The notes beneath the pieces were generated by a model. That model was not told the DNA's origin and did no database searches. It worked only from the letters and a program-made list of their open reading frames with translations. Positions 40,382-52,362 of a DNA stretch of 64,000 nt are shown here, piece by piece (position 1 is the stretch's first letter; every line of letters starts with the position of its first letter). The stretch comes from Puccinellia tenuiflora (Eukaryota > Streptophyta > Magnoliopsida > Poales > Poaceae). The stretch spans positions 289,480 through 353,479 of the forward strand of contig QRDG01000139.1 in the NCBI GenBank assembly GCA_012064385.1. Reading direction: 5' to 3'. A program made the position numbers and the translations under genes.

Positions 40382-40741
40382 ATGATGTCAACTATGCCTA
40401 GAATGGTTTTCGATAATATGAATTTTGGATACTTATTTGATTACCCTTTTTGTCACTCTAATTCTGATGGTAGTTCTTCCAAAATTTATAAAAGAGTTAA
40501 TGAAGTCCTTGTCACTTTTAAACATAAGACTACTTTGGTTGATTTCTTGGTTTTGGAGTCAAAAGCTCATGCTAATATTGTTTTAGGGAGACCTTTTCTT
40601 CGTTCGGTGGGGGCTTTTATTGATGTTAAAAAAGGGTGCATACGCTTTTGTTTTCCCATTAGGGGCAGGTTCTCATTTCCCCTCAAAGAGAAAGAAGTGC
40701 TTATTGAAGGAAAAGTTGCAATGGATTTAAAAAAAACTTGA
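40382..40741 (+). pseudogene. Retropepsin-like fragment of the outer Sabrina/Athila-like element
   Basis: The frame reads AYCDVGSMMSTMPRMVFD just upstream of and into this segment, where CDVGS replaces the usual D-S/T-G of aspartic proteases. It then reads ANIVLGRPFLRSVGAFIDV, typical of the C-terminal half of Athila-group proteases. No reverse transcriptase follows. A stop lies upstream at about 40317. Confidence 0.75.
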
Positions 40742-42947
40742 TATTTGGCATTGCGCCTAGCTAAAAGGCGTTAAAGAAAAGCGCTTGTTGGGAGGCAACC
40801 CATCTTTTACTTTCAGTTTGCTTTTTGCTTTTCTTGAGTCATAAAGTTATTACCTCTGTAGAAACTTCATTGTATCTTTTTCTTTTGGTTTTTCGTGCCA
40901 AGTTTAGCCTCTAATGCATTGAAAGTGCGAGGTGTTGTTTTGCTGTCCAGAAACATATTATGTGCGCCTGTTCCACGAAATTCCTAAAATCACCAGAATT
41001 ATATATTTTTCTGATAATTTTTGAAAGAAAGCCTGATACTTTTATATATCTTTCGTTAGATTTGAGTTTTTTGATTTGAACTGCAGAAGTGCCTCGAAAA
41101 ATTCAATCTTTATAGACATTCTAGTTTTGACAGATTCTGCCTTTATTTTGTATTCGCCTCTTTTACCATCGTCCAATGTGAAAATCTTGAGGAGGAGTGC
41201 CACATTGAGGATTAGTAAACAGTAGCTAATGCCAATGAAGTTTTTTTGCAATTTGTCCTAATTTGAACACATGTGCATTTCAATTTATGAGCACTAACCC
41301 TCTAATCAAATTATGAGAAGTTTTGTGTGAAGGGAGTTTTTAAGTTCCAAAGGAGGGGAATATGAAGAAATTGAGGATGGATCAGAGCTCAAGCTTGGGG
41401 ATGCCCCCATGGCATCCCCTCTAAATATCAAAAACCATCAAGAGTCAAAGCTTGGGGATGCATTGGGCATCCCCTCATCTTCGTCGACTATCATACGGTC
41501 GTTTTCATTGAACTTCGTTTTTATCAATTTACATATTATGTGCTATGCTTGGAGTGTCTTTTTACTTTCAGTTTTGTTTGTTTGTTTGCTGGTCATATCT
41601 TTGTTGGATCCTAGCTTTATTTGTGTGGGAGAGAGACACACTCCGATTTTTCGTTTGAATACTCTTTTGCTTCGCTTATATCTTTTTAAGTATTCTTAGT
41701 TACTGTTTGTTTGCTAGTAAGCTCTCGCTTTTAGGTTTTATCTTGTTTAGAGCTGCTAGTTGTTAATGTCAAACTCTCATGTTCTTCACTTATACTTGTT
41801 GGAGAGTTGTTATTGAAAAATTGCTTGAATTGTCAATGCGACAAAATGTTGTTTGTGTGATAGTAGGATAAAATAAAAAGGCTGCATAGTCTTGTAGATC
41901 ATTGTGCGGATACTTGATGCTTCTCAATTTATTTGAGATATTAAGTTGAATGCTTAAACTTGCTGGTTATTTGATTGGAATTGATTAGTAAAGAAATATG
42001 GTTAAAAGCTTGAAATTGTGTGGTTTTTCGTAGTTGTTAATTCATAGTGCTAATCTTTCCAGCAAAAGAATAGTTTGGTCGACAAGGGAGATGGTGTAGA
42101 GTTTTTATGGTTATGATTGGTTAATGTCTTATGTTGTTTTGTTACCGGTTAAGATTAGATGTTTGCTTCAAACACCCCTTTTTGCTAAGCCTAAAAATTC
42201 GTACTGAATGTATGGTTCACTCGTGCATCCAATCCCCAAAGCCAAACTTTCTCGCCAGCTGAGTCCACCATATCTACCTATGCATGGTATTTCTTGCCAT
42301 TCCAAGTAAATTTGTCATGTGCTACCTTTAAAAATTCAAAATACTCTTTTGTGTGCCTCTGTTTTTAAGCTCATGAGGGAGCAGTAGAGAGCTAGATATA
42401 ACTTGTGACGAGGAAGGTCATTCCCCCCTTTCACCCGGTGGCGATGGATTACGTCTTCACTTGAATCAACCTGAGAGCATCTTAAGCAAAAATATAAATA
42501 TAACTCACCATTCTCCTCCGCGCAATGAAAAACTGAGAAATCAGCCCAAACATTAGACAGTGGTGAAACCAAGGAGAAAGATGAGCGTACTCGCTCCTCT
42601 AAAACCAGCTGCTCTCACAAGTCTAAAAGCCTTGCTTGTTATGAGGGACTACATAGGTTCTCTGTTGTGAAGTTGTTGACGAAAGCATGCATGTCTCAAA
42701 ATTGTTTTACTCCTGTTTTAAAAATTAAAAAGCTCTAGCACATGACTAATCCCTGCTTCCCTCTGCGAAGGGCCTTTCTTTTACTTTTAATGTTGAGTCA
42801 GTTTTCCTTTTTCCTTCTATCTCCACAAAAGCAAACATCTAGCATTGACCCTGGGTATCGTTGAGTATATTGCATTGTCAAGATTAAACATGAATCTTTA
42901 TATTGACTTTATCTATATGATAAGCCGTTGGAAGTTGAAGCTTTTTG

Positions 42948-42952
42948 CTAAT
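42948..42952. other. Target site duplication CTAAT, left copy
   Basis: It precedes the LTR start at 42953 and is matched by CTAAT at 50044-50048. Confidence 0.93.
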
Positions 42953-44427
42953 TGATACGTGTCAAATATATATATATAATTTTTTATCATGCCATGCTTG
43001 ATTCCCATCATTATTACATGTTTATGCTATATTATTATATTATTTTGAGGCATTTTATTGGACTAATCAATTGATAAGATGCCAAGTGCCAGTTCCCTAT
43101 TTTTGTGCTGTTTTTGTTGCAGAAAGTTACTTCTGGAAATATTCTCAGAATTGGACGAAAATTTAGGACGATGTTTTATTAAAGAAATAAGGACCAGAGC
43201 CAGAAGGGCGATCCCGGGAGGGACCCACAGCCCAGGGGCGGGTCCTACCCGCGCGTGATAGGAGGCTGCGGCCGCCGCCCTCGGCTGCCCCTCGGAGACC
43301 CCCTCGCGACGCCCTTTGGCCTATAAATTGTCCCCGACGAAAAAACCCTAACCCCCGAAGGATTTTCCCAGATACGATACAGAGCTCCGCCGCCATCGCC
43401 GACAAGTTTCGGGGGTCAGATTGGCTGTTCCGGCACCCTGCCGAGACGGGGATTGGCCTCCAGAGCCATCTTCACCGCCATCGCTACCTCCGGGATGAGT
43501 TGTGAGTAGTTCCCCCATGGAATACGGGTTTGTAGCAGTAGCTAGATGGTACTATCTTCCCCTTGTTGTTCAATACCATGTTCTCATGAGCTGCCCTACA
43601 TGATCGAGATCAATCCGATGTAATATGCGTTGTGTTTGTTGGGATCCGATAGATTGGCACGTTATGATCAGATTATTTATGTTTATGAGTTGTTGTTGCT
43701 GCAATGTTGTTATGCTTAATGCTTGTCACTAGTGCACGAGCGGCATGATCTTAGATTTGGGCGCATTATGTTTGCATGAATATAATTGATGCTTAGATCG
43801 TATCTACAAGTTGTATGCACCTGTTATTAGTCCGGAACCGGAACCTCGACTGACAGAAATAGGGACATCGATGGGAATGGTTAGTAACTTGAGGATTACA
43901 TGTCTTCATTGTGTGTTAATGCTTTGCTCTGGTGTTCTATTAAAAGGAACACCTTAATTGCCATTTGTTCCTTAATTGACCCGGCTGAAACCGGATGGCA
44001 GGACAAAAGATGTTGTGCGAATTCTCATTGCGAGTAGTTACAACTATATATGGAATACATGCCTACGTATGATTGATAAACTGAATGCTTTGTCATAATT
44101 AATTAATTAGTGCAATTCTGTCAATTGCCCAACTGTAATTTGTTCACCCAATGCATGATTATTTGCTTAGGAGAGCCGCCACTAGTGAAACTATGAACCC
44201 CAGTCCATATTTCTCCATCATTACTTTCGTGTTACGGTTAATATTGTTCTCAAATCACTGTTGCTTTCACCTCTCTCGTTTGACTTGTGCTTCTCCAGGT
44301 GTGGCTGAATTGACAACTCAGCTGCGAAGACCTCTAAGTATTCTTTGGCTCCCCTTGAGTCGAATCAATAAATTGGGTTATACTACCCGCAAAGACTACT
44401 GTGATCCCCTATATTTGTGGGATATCA
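42953..44427 (+). repeat. 5' LTR of the nested Sabrina-like element
   Basis: It runs from TGATACGTGTCAAATAT to GTGGGATATCA. It contains GGCCTATAAATTGTCCCC (about 43318-43335), a likely TATA box for the element promoter. Confidence 0.93.
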
Positions 44428-44436
44428 AGAGTTTTT

Positions 44437-44454
44437 TGGTGCCGTTTCCAAGGA
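44437..44454 (+). other. Primer-binding site of the nested Sabrina-like element
   Basis: TGGTGCCGTTTCCAAGGA is a diverged form of the TGGCGCCGTTGCCGGGGA site usual in Athila-type elements. It lies 9 bp after the LTR. Confidence 0.65.
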
Positions 44455-44672
44455 TCCATAGCTCTACTTATTGGTTCACTTGGTAAGTACTCACATTCTC
44501 TCTACTCTCTTTATTGTTATTGTTATCAATGGTTAACTTCTTTGAAACTAGATCTTATTGGCAAGGCGGGTTCACGGAGGAACAACGATAATATTATAAG
44601 GAATACCGCCTGTCACACAAAGGGATACACTTATGGAAAATAATTAATACTCTGAACAATTATGCTAGAGAC

Positions 44673-45704
44673 TTGTGCTTAAATTATGATATATCTTATT
44701 GCTATGATGAGTCTAGTTGTAGTATGAATTTTAAACACCTTCCTTTTCAATGTGCTGGTAATGATAATGAAACCTTAGCATCTTATGCTAAGGGAAACTA
44801 TGATTTTTATGATGTGGAACCTATTGAAGAATTTATTGCGTGGAAGGGTGCTTATGAAATTTCTTCTTTGATTGAAAATGATGATGATGATGCTCCTTAT
44901 AAATCTGAAAGTTTTGCTATACTTAATTATTGCATGGATAATTACAAAGATAAAAATTTCTATATTACTGAATATCTTAAGGGTTTATCTCTCCCAGAAG
45001 AAGAGACTAATGTCGTGCAGGAGCCTATGGAAGAAGAAATTGTTGAAACTGGAAGCTCATTGGATGAAAACGAGGAGGAGAGTGACGAACAAGAGGAGGA
45101 AGAATGGAGTAGCTACCCATCTCTACCTTGTAATGAGAGGAACTCTCTAACTCATACATTATTTGATTGTTCTCCTTCCTTACAAAAGGAGAATGAATGC
45201 TCTGATCCCATTGATTCATTTGAAACATCCCTTTTTGATAAAAATGATCTTGTTATATATGATAATCCGTGCTATATTGATAAATCTTATGATAATCCTT
45301 TATTTACTCCAAGCATTGAGATGCATGATAATGAAGAGTTGTGCTTAGAAATTCTATATGATAAAGCTCTTGATGATGGTCCTATGTTACTTGATAATAA
45401 AAATTATAATGCTACTGAAAGTGGGTTTGATCCCACTATTTTTGAGATGGACCTAAATTATGTGCTTGTAGATCATGAAAAGCCTATTTTATGTGACAAT
45501 TATATTGTTGAGTTTGTTCATGATGCTACTGAAAATTATTACGGGAGAGGAAAATATGGTTGGAGGAGCTTTCATTTTACTAAAACACCTCTCTCTATGT
45601 TGCTATGGCTTTACCTTCCTATGCTTAATGCTTTGTGCTTCATTGACTTATTTTCTTATAAAATGCCTATGCATAGGAAGAGAGTTAGACATAAATGTGT
45701 TTGA
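44673..45704 (+). CDS. Acidic ORF with C-terminal hydrophobic segment in the nested element
   Basis: This is the sole ORF of a pol-less element, 343 codons (first ATG at 44724, about 326 residues). It is strongly acidic in the middle (EEETNVVQEPMEEEIVETGS, ENEEESDEQEEEE) and rich in Asp/Asn/Tyr. The C-terminus is a single hydrophobic stretch (TPLSMLLWLYLPMLNALCFI) followed by a basic tail (MHRKRVRHKC), the layout of a tail-anchored membrane protein. The ORF survives uninterrupted in an element of moderate age. I do not recognise a known domain. The location between PBS and PPT recalls the extra ORF of Athila-type elements, but similarity to known env-like proteins is unproven. Confidence 0.65.
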   Translation: MCLNYDISYCYDESSCSMNFKHLPFQCAGNDNETLASYAKGNYDFYDVEPIEEFIAWKGAYEISSLIENDDDDAPYKSESFAILNYCMDNYKDKNFYITEYLKGLSLPEEETNVVQEPMEEEIVETGSSLDENEEESDEQEEEEWSSYPSLPCNERNSLTHTLFDCSPSLQKENECSDPIDSFETSLFDKNDLVIYDNPCYIDKSYDNPLFTPSIEMHDNEELCLEILYDKALDDGPMLLDNKNYNATESGFDPTIFEMDLNYVLVDHEKPILCDNYIVEFVHDATENYYGRGKYGWRSFHFTKTPLSMLLWLYLPMLNALCFIDLFSYKMPMHRKRVRHKCV

Positions 45705-48570
45705 TAATTCCCTCATGATGCTCTCCCTTGTGTTTCAATACTTATTCTTATGTGAGCATCGTTGAAAATACTGGGCCTAGCTAAAAGGCTATAAAGAAAA
45801 GCGCTTGTTGGGAGGCAACCCATCTTTTCTGTCAGTTTTGTTTTTGCTTTTCTTGAGTCATGGAGTTGTTGGTTCTGTATAAACTTCATTATATCTTTTT
45901 GTTTTGGTTTTTTGTGCCAAGTTTAGCCTCTAATGCATTGAAAGTGCGAGGTATTGTTTTGCTGTCCAAAAACAGATTCTATGCGCCTGTTGCAGAAAAT
46001 CTCGACCCTTCCCTGAAATTTATATTTTTCTGATAAGTTTTGACAGCAAGCCTGATACTTTTATCTATCTTTCGTTAGTTTTGAGTTGTTCAGTTTTTGG
46101 CAGATTCTGCTTTTATTTTGTATTCGTCTTTCTTTACTATCGTCAAATGCGATACTCTAGAGATGGAGTGTCACATTGAGGCTTAGTAAACAGTAGCTAA
46201 TTCCCAATAAAGTTGTTTGCAATTTGTCTTGATTTGATCACATGTGCATTTTAATTTATGAGCACTAACCCTCTAATCAGTTTATAAGAAGTTTTGTGTG
46301 AAGGGAGTTTTTAAGTTTTGAATGACACGGTGATGTGAGAATGGAGAAAAGCTCAAGCTTAATGATGCCCCCATGGAATCCCCCTAGAATATTTAAGAAG
46401 ATTCAAGCGTCTAAGCTTGGGGATGCCCAAGGCATCCCCACGCTTCACCAACAACCATCAGGTCGTTTCGTTGAAACTACATTTTTATCACTTTACATAT
46501 TATGTGCTATGTTTGGAGCATCTTTTTGCTTTCAGTTTTGTTTTGTTTGTTTGCTGGTCCTATGCTTGTTGGATCGTTGCTTTATTTGTGTGGGAGAGGG
46601 ACACGCTCCACTCTTTCATTTGAATACGCCTGTGCTACGCTTATATCTTGTTGAGTATTCTTAGCTACTGTTTGTTTGCTAGTAAGCTCTCGCTTTTAGC
46701 CTTTATCTTATTTAGAGCTGCTTGTGGTTGATGTTAAACTCTCTTGTTCTTCACTTATATTTGTTAGAGAATTGTTTTGGTTTCTTGGTTAATGTGTTAG
46801 ATCGGTAAAATGCTATGCATGTGGTAATGGTATGAAGTAGAAAAATCTGCATAGTCTTGTAGATCACTATGTGGATAATTTGATACTTTTCAACTGTTTT
46901 GAGACATCGAAATAAGTAATGGTTAAAATGTGTTGGTTAATGGTGTTAGAGCTGATTAGTGGAGATGTGTTAGTAAAGCGTGGAGCCGTACTTTTCTGAA
47001 CTAAACAACCTAAGTCAACAATGCTAATGTGTCATGAATTCTGCTCAGTTGAAAATAAGTTCCTCGTGGGTAGTTACTGCAACGGTCGGGGAAGCCAACG
47101 GGGCACTTGTGTCACCGCCACGATCCCTCTCGGGGTGTCTCTAATCATTTGTGGAACATTGAAACTGCTAGTTATTTGCAATATACGAAATGCATTGTGA
47201 GTTTTGGTTTTTGGCACTTCCACTTCCAAATTTTGCTAGCCTCTTCGGTGCTTCGCATTGCCCTCTCTCACATTGAGATTGGTGCATACTTCGCGAGTAC
47301 ATCCAACTCCGTGGGAGAACTTCATCCTGTTCTCCTACACATAAGCCAATTATCTCCCTCAAAACAGCCACCATACCTACCTATCACGGCATTTCCATAG
47401 CCGTTCTGAGATACATTGCCATGCAACATCCATCATTACATTACATGACTTGATGTCGTTCTTCATTACCATATATTTTGCGTGATCATTGAGTTAGTGT
47501 GCCGCGTGGCATGCCACATGTTCTACATTTTTTCCACACTACGCTCGATCATGCATATCTTCTTTTATACATCATGTATTAGTCTTATGGGTTATGAGTA
47601 CCAAAAAGTGTGATGATCCATTTGTAATATAGAGTGTTGCTCCTACAGTGAGGTATAAAAAAAAGAGAAGAATAAAAGAGCCCAAAGGAGGCCAAATGAG
47701 AGAGCATTTAAAAGAGCCAAGGAGGCCATCAAAATCCAAAAAAATAGAAAAAAGAGAGAGGGAGCAGCACTACTATCCTTTTTACCATACTTGTGCTAGT
47801 AGCACCTACACTTCATTGTAGAGAGTTCTCATGTTGTTTTAGTAGTATAACTATGTGGGGAATTAATGTTATAGAACATGGATTGTATATTCCAAGGATG
47901 AGCCTTCTAAAGTGCTCTTGGTCTTCATGAGCAAGAAAGTCGGATGCACCCCCACTAGTTCCATTGGAGAGCTTTCATACACTTATAGCTCTATGTGCAT
48001 CCGTTGCATGGCAATCACTACTCCTCATATAGTGCCAACTACGGGACTTTCTTCTGTCTTGTGATTACCTTCTCCAGTATTTGAGCCTTTCTTTTTTACC
48101 TTCCAAACCTCCATCATTGTTCTATTTGCCATAACATCATGGTGCCAAAGCCACTTCTTACTTGCACTAGTTGAGTAGACTTCGAAACAGTTGATTTGTG
48201 AAGTAGATGGATTAGGACACTTGACTTGAGCTTGGCTATTTTCATGAATGACTAGTTGGATGCTTTGAAGAATGATTGATACTTTACATTGGAGACATAA
48301 TTTGCAATTCTTCTTTCTAAACCTTATGTATGGTTCCATGTCTCCAACGCCCTTATTCATGAAAAGTTTCTAGCATTTGTTAGCTAGCGTTTGTTAATCA
48401 TTGTTTGCTTACTATCAACTATAGACAATTGTTTTGGATCACCTTATTCACATCATGTGCTGTACATTATTATCTTGATCAAGATTATGTTGGTGGCATG
48501 TCAAGCTCAAAAATTATTTTGATTATCGTTTACCTACTCGAGGACGAGCAGGAATTAAGCTTGGGGATGC
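45705..48570 (+). other. Non-coding internal region of the nested Sabrina-like element
   Basis: It holds the block GCGCTTGTTGGGAGGCAACC (about 45805-45824), AAGCTTGGGGATGCCCAAGG (46415-46434) and an A-rich stretch (47655-47765). The PPT AATTAAGCTTGGGGATGC ends at 48570. No further coding region is recognised. The adjacent outer element has homologous blocks at 40781 and 41452. Confidence 0.7.
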
Positions 48571-50043
48571 TGATACGTGTCAAACGTATCTATAATATTT
48601 GATCATGCCATGTTTGACTCCCATCATTATTACATGTTTATGCTACATTATTATATCATTTTGAGGCATTTTATTGGACTAACCTATTGACAAGATGCCC
48701 AGTGCCAGTTCCCTATTTTTGTGCTGTTTTTGTTGTAGAAAGTTACTTTTGGAAATATTCTCGGAATTGGACGAAAATTTAGGATGATTTTTTATTGAAG
48801 AAATAAGGAACAGAGCCAGAAGGGCAACCCCGGGAGGGACCCACAGCCCAGGGGCGGGTCCCACCCACGGGTGACAGGGGGGCCGCGGCCGCCGCCCTCA
48901 GCTGCCCCTCGGAGACCCCCTCGCGACAACCTTTGGCCTATAAATTGTCCCCGGTGAAAAAACCCTAACCCCGAAAGGATTTTCCCAAATACGATACAGA
49001 GCTCCGCCGCCATCGCTGACAAGTTTCGGGGGTCAGATTGCCTGTTCCGGCACCCTGTCGGGGCGGGGATTGCCCCCCGGAGCCATCTTCACCGCCATCG
49101 ATGCCTCCGGGATGAGTTGTTAGTAGTACCTCCATGGACTATGGGTTTGTAGCAGTAGCTAGATGGTCCTCTCCCCCCTTGTTGTTCAATACCATGTTCT
49201 CGTGAGCTGCCCTACATGATCGAGATCAATCCGATGTAATATGCATTGTGTTTGTTGGGATCCGATGGATTGGCACGTTTTGATCAGATTATTTATGTTT
49301 ATGAGTTGTTGTTGCTGCAATGTTGTTATGCTTAATGCTTGTCACTAGTGCACGAGTGGCATGATCTTAGATTTGGGCGCATTATGTTTGCATGAATATA
49401 ATTGATGCTTAGATCATATCTACAAGTTGTATGCACCTGTTATTAGTCCGGAACCGGAGACCTCGAGTGACAGAAATGAGGACATCGATGGTAATGGTTA
49501 GTCACTTGAGGATTACATGTGTTCATTGTGTGTTAATTCTTTGCTCCGGTGTTCTATTGAAAGGAACACCTTAATTGCCATTTGTTCCTTAATTGGCCCG
49601 GCTAAAACCAGATGGCCGGACAAAAGATGTTGTGCGAATTCTCATTGCGAGTATTACACTATATATGGAATACATGCCTATGTATGATTGATAAACTGAA
49701 TGATTTGCCATAATTAATTAATTAGTGCAATTATGTCAATTGCCCAACTGTAATTTGTTCACCCAATGCATGATTATTTTGCTTAGGAGAGCCGCCACTA
49801 GTGAAACTATGAACCCCGGTCCATATTTCTCCATCATTGCTTTCGTGTTACGGTTACTATTGTTCTCAAATCACTGTTTCTTTCACCTCTCTCGTTTTAC
49901 TTGTGCTTCTCCAGGTGTGGCTGAATTGACAACTCAGCTGCGAAGACCTCTAAGTATTCTTTGGCTCCCCTTGAGTCGAATCAATAAATTGGGTTATACT
50001 ACCCGCGAAGACTACTGTGGTCCCCTATACTTGTGGGATATCA
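48571..50043 (+). repeat. 3' LTR of the nested Sabrina-like element
   Basis: It runs TGATACGTGTCAAACG...TTGTGGGATATCA. It is preceded by the PPT and followed by CTAAT. Confidence 0.93.
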
Positions 50044-50366
50044 CTAATACTTACATCTTCCTTTGTGTTGATTCTCAAACACTTTTGCTATGGAATTATT
50101 ATCCTTGTGAATTAGTCAAATATGTTGATCACATTGTTTTCATGTCTTTAACGTACTATTTATGAAGGTTTTGCTTTAATGATTCAACTTGGTTATTCAT
50201 TGCTTTCTTGTTATCAATTATAGACAATTGTTTTATATCTCTTCATTCACATCCTATGCTTTATATTACTATCTTGATCAAGATTAAGTTGGTTGCATGT
50301 CTCATCAATAATTATTTGTTATCACTTACCTACTCGAGGACGAGTAGGAGTTAAGCTTGGGAATGC
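50044..50366 (+). mobile_element. Resumed outer Sabrina/Athila-like internal region with PPT
   Basis: It begins with the right CTAAT duplication (50044-50048) and continues the outer sequence to the PPT AGTTAAGCTTGGGAATGC at 50349-50366. Confidence 0.8.
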
Positions 50367-51963
50367 TGATACATCTCAAATGTATCTATAATTTTTGAGT
50401 GATCCATGCTAGTTTTGTGATATTGTCACATGTTTCTACTATCAATTATATCATTTTTATGCATTTTGTCGGATTAACCTATTGACAAGATGCCCAGTGC
50501 CAGTTTCCTGTTTTTGCTGTCTTTTTGTTTCAGAAATTTACTTCTGGAAATAATCTTGGAACTGGACCAAAATTTACGAGGATTATTTTTACGCCAAGAC
50601 GAAGACGGAGTCGGAAGGGCAGCCTCGGAGGTGACCCACAGGGCGTAGGCGGCCCCCAGCTACGGCCAAGGGTGGGCCCGCAGGTGGGACCCGCCCCTGC
50701 CCCTGGGGCATCTACTCGGCCCCCTCCGACACCTATAAAATCAGAAATAACCTAAAACGTCAAGGGCGGCCATTATTTTCCAAAAACTCGACCCCGACGC
50801 GCCGCCACCGAAAACCCTAGTTCGGGGTCCAATCTGAAGCTGATCTCGGCACTCTGCCAGAGGGGAGATCGATCCCGGAGGGCTCTTCATCGCCATGCCT
50901 TCCTCCGGGATGATTTGTGAGTAGTCCCACCTTGGACTAAGGGTCCATGGCAGTAGCTAGATGGTAGTCTCTCTCCCTTGTGCCTCATGTCTTATGATCT
51001 TGTGAGCTGCCTAACATGATCAAGATCGATTATTGTAATGCTATGTGATGTGTTTGCTGGGATCCGATGGATTATGAAGTTATGTTCAGATTGTGCATGA
51101 TTCTTATATATTGATTTGTGGTCTTGCTTGCTCTCCGATGTGCGTAGTTACTTTGGCCAAGTGATTGTGTGTATCTCCAAAAGAGAGTAGTTATGCTAGA
51201 TAGTGGGTTCATGCCCCCTTTTGTTCCTGGGCACGAGTGATAGAAACGTCTAAGGGCGAGGATGTGCTAGTGCTACTAAGTGTAAAACAGCGGTGTTAAT
51301 GTCTCTTCTGATATTAGTATTGCTTACTTCATGCACTTTACTTAATGCAAATGTCTGTTGCTTGCAACTTAATACAGTTGGGTGACAGGCTGGATAGCGA
51401 TCCCGCGGTGGACTTTTTAGACAAAGACGCAGTTGGACTCAACGGTTTTTGTTCATTGTCGTGATGCCTACATAAATATTATCTTGCTCTTTATGTCATA
51501 GCTAAATTGGGTTTGTGTCATAATCTTGTCAATTGCCTAGCTGTAATTCATTCACCTATCACATGCATATTTTATTTACTTGAGAGACTCCACTAGTGAA
51601 CCCATGGCCCCCAGTCTATCTTTTTACATTGTTTACAACCTCATTTACTTGCTTTTCATCATCATTACTCCATTGGTCACTTTTCATTATTTCATCTATT
51701 TCACCATATAATTAACCGCTTTGTTTTCTGCGAGACCGGAAAGATTGACAAACATTCCGCCGTTGGGGGCAAAGTATTGGGTTCGATAATTGAAGATTAA
51801 GCGCCAGAGATCTTCAACATTCACCTCGTTGCTGATTTCAAAGTCCTACTAGTTCGATAAACCTCGGTTCGTTAAACGAGGGAAAACTGCTACTTGCTAC
51901 ATCCACGCCTTCGCTTGGGGCACTACCCAACTCTTTATTCTACATCATCAATATCCATCATCA
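50367..51963 (+). repeat. LTR of the outer Sabrina-like element, flanked by PPT and PBS
   Basis: It opens TGATACATCTCAAATG and closes ATCCATCATCA (1,597 bp). It has a PPT on its left, as a 3' LTR would, and a primer-binding site on its right, as a 5' LTR would. It is therefore shared by two element copies. Confidence 0.8.
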
Positions 51964-51973
51964 AATAGTTTTT

Positions 51974-51991
51974 TTGGCTCCGTTGCCGGGG
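51974..51991 (+). other. Primer-binding site after the outer Sabrina-like LTR
   Basis: TGGCTCCGTTGCCGGGGA follows the LTR by about 10 bp. It is one change from the common TGGCGCCGTTGCCGGGGA. The element body after it is gone. Confidence 0.7.
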
Positions 51992-51992
51992 A

Positions 51993-52362
51993 TCGCACTA
52001 AAGATACATAAGAAGATTAGTCCCCACCAACTCTGCCAGCAGCAATCACCTATCGAACCAGAAATAGGAAGAAGAGCCATAGACAATAGCCACAAGGGAG
52101 TCTGAGCGGAAGGAAGGCAGGGTGAGACAATGTATTTCCAAATCGGAATATCAAGAGAGGAGGAGTCCCCAAGGTCACGAGAGTTAGACCAGCTGTAGCA
52201 ATGACAAAACCAGGAAGCGCAAGGGGCCTCCATATCAGAATGGAGTTTTGAGAGAAACTTAGAAAGGAGAGATTTGTTTTGAGTGGCAAGGCAGAGGATG
52301 CCAAGCCCACTAGTAGATTTTGGGGTGCAAACTTTACTCCAAGCAACTTTGCAATTTCCTCC
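51993..52362 (-). pseudogene. LINE fragment (region after reverse transcriptase)
   Basis: The minus-strand frame GGNCKVAWSKVCTPKSTSGL with GLGILCLATQNKSLLSK matches the conserved stretch after LINE reverse transcriptase (typically VAWxKVCxPKxxGGLG). It is cut on the left by the Sabrina-like PBS region and on the right by an Angela-like LTR. Confidence 0.65.

Larger units (their letters stand above)
40250..42952 (+). mobile_element. Internal part of a Sabrina/Athila-like Gypsy (outer), before the nested insertion
   Basis: It contains a protease remnant, then the conserved block GCGCTTGTTGGGAGGCAACC (about 40781-40800), which also occurs in the nested element at 45805. Short repeats of AAGCTTGGGGATGC follow (41393-41461). 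It resumes at 50049 after the nested insertion and ends in the LTR at 50367. Gag and most of pol are absent. The left end abuts an inverted LTR. Confidence 0.75.
42953..50043 (+). mobile_element. Complete non-autonomous Sabrina-like Gypsy element (7,091 bp)
   Basis: The LTRs are 42953-44427 (1,475 bp) and 48571-50043 (1,473 bp), both TGATACGTGTC...GGGATATCA, and CTAAT is duplicated on both sides. The PBS follows the first LTR and the PPT (AAGCTTGGGGATGC) precedes the second. The internal 4.1 kb carries one 343-codon ORF and no gag, protease, reverse transcriptase or integrase. It must have been moved by enzymes from elsewhere. The LTRs differ at many scattered positions, so it is clearly older than inner element B. 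Confidence 0.93.
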
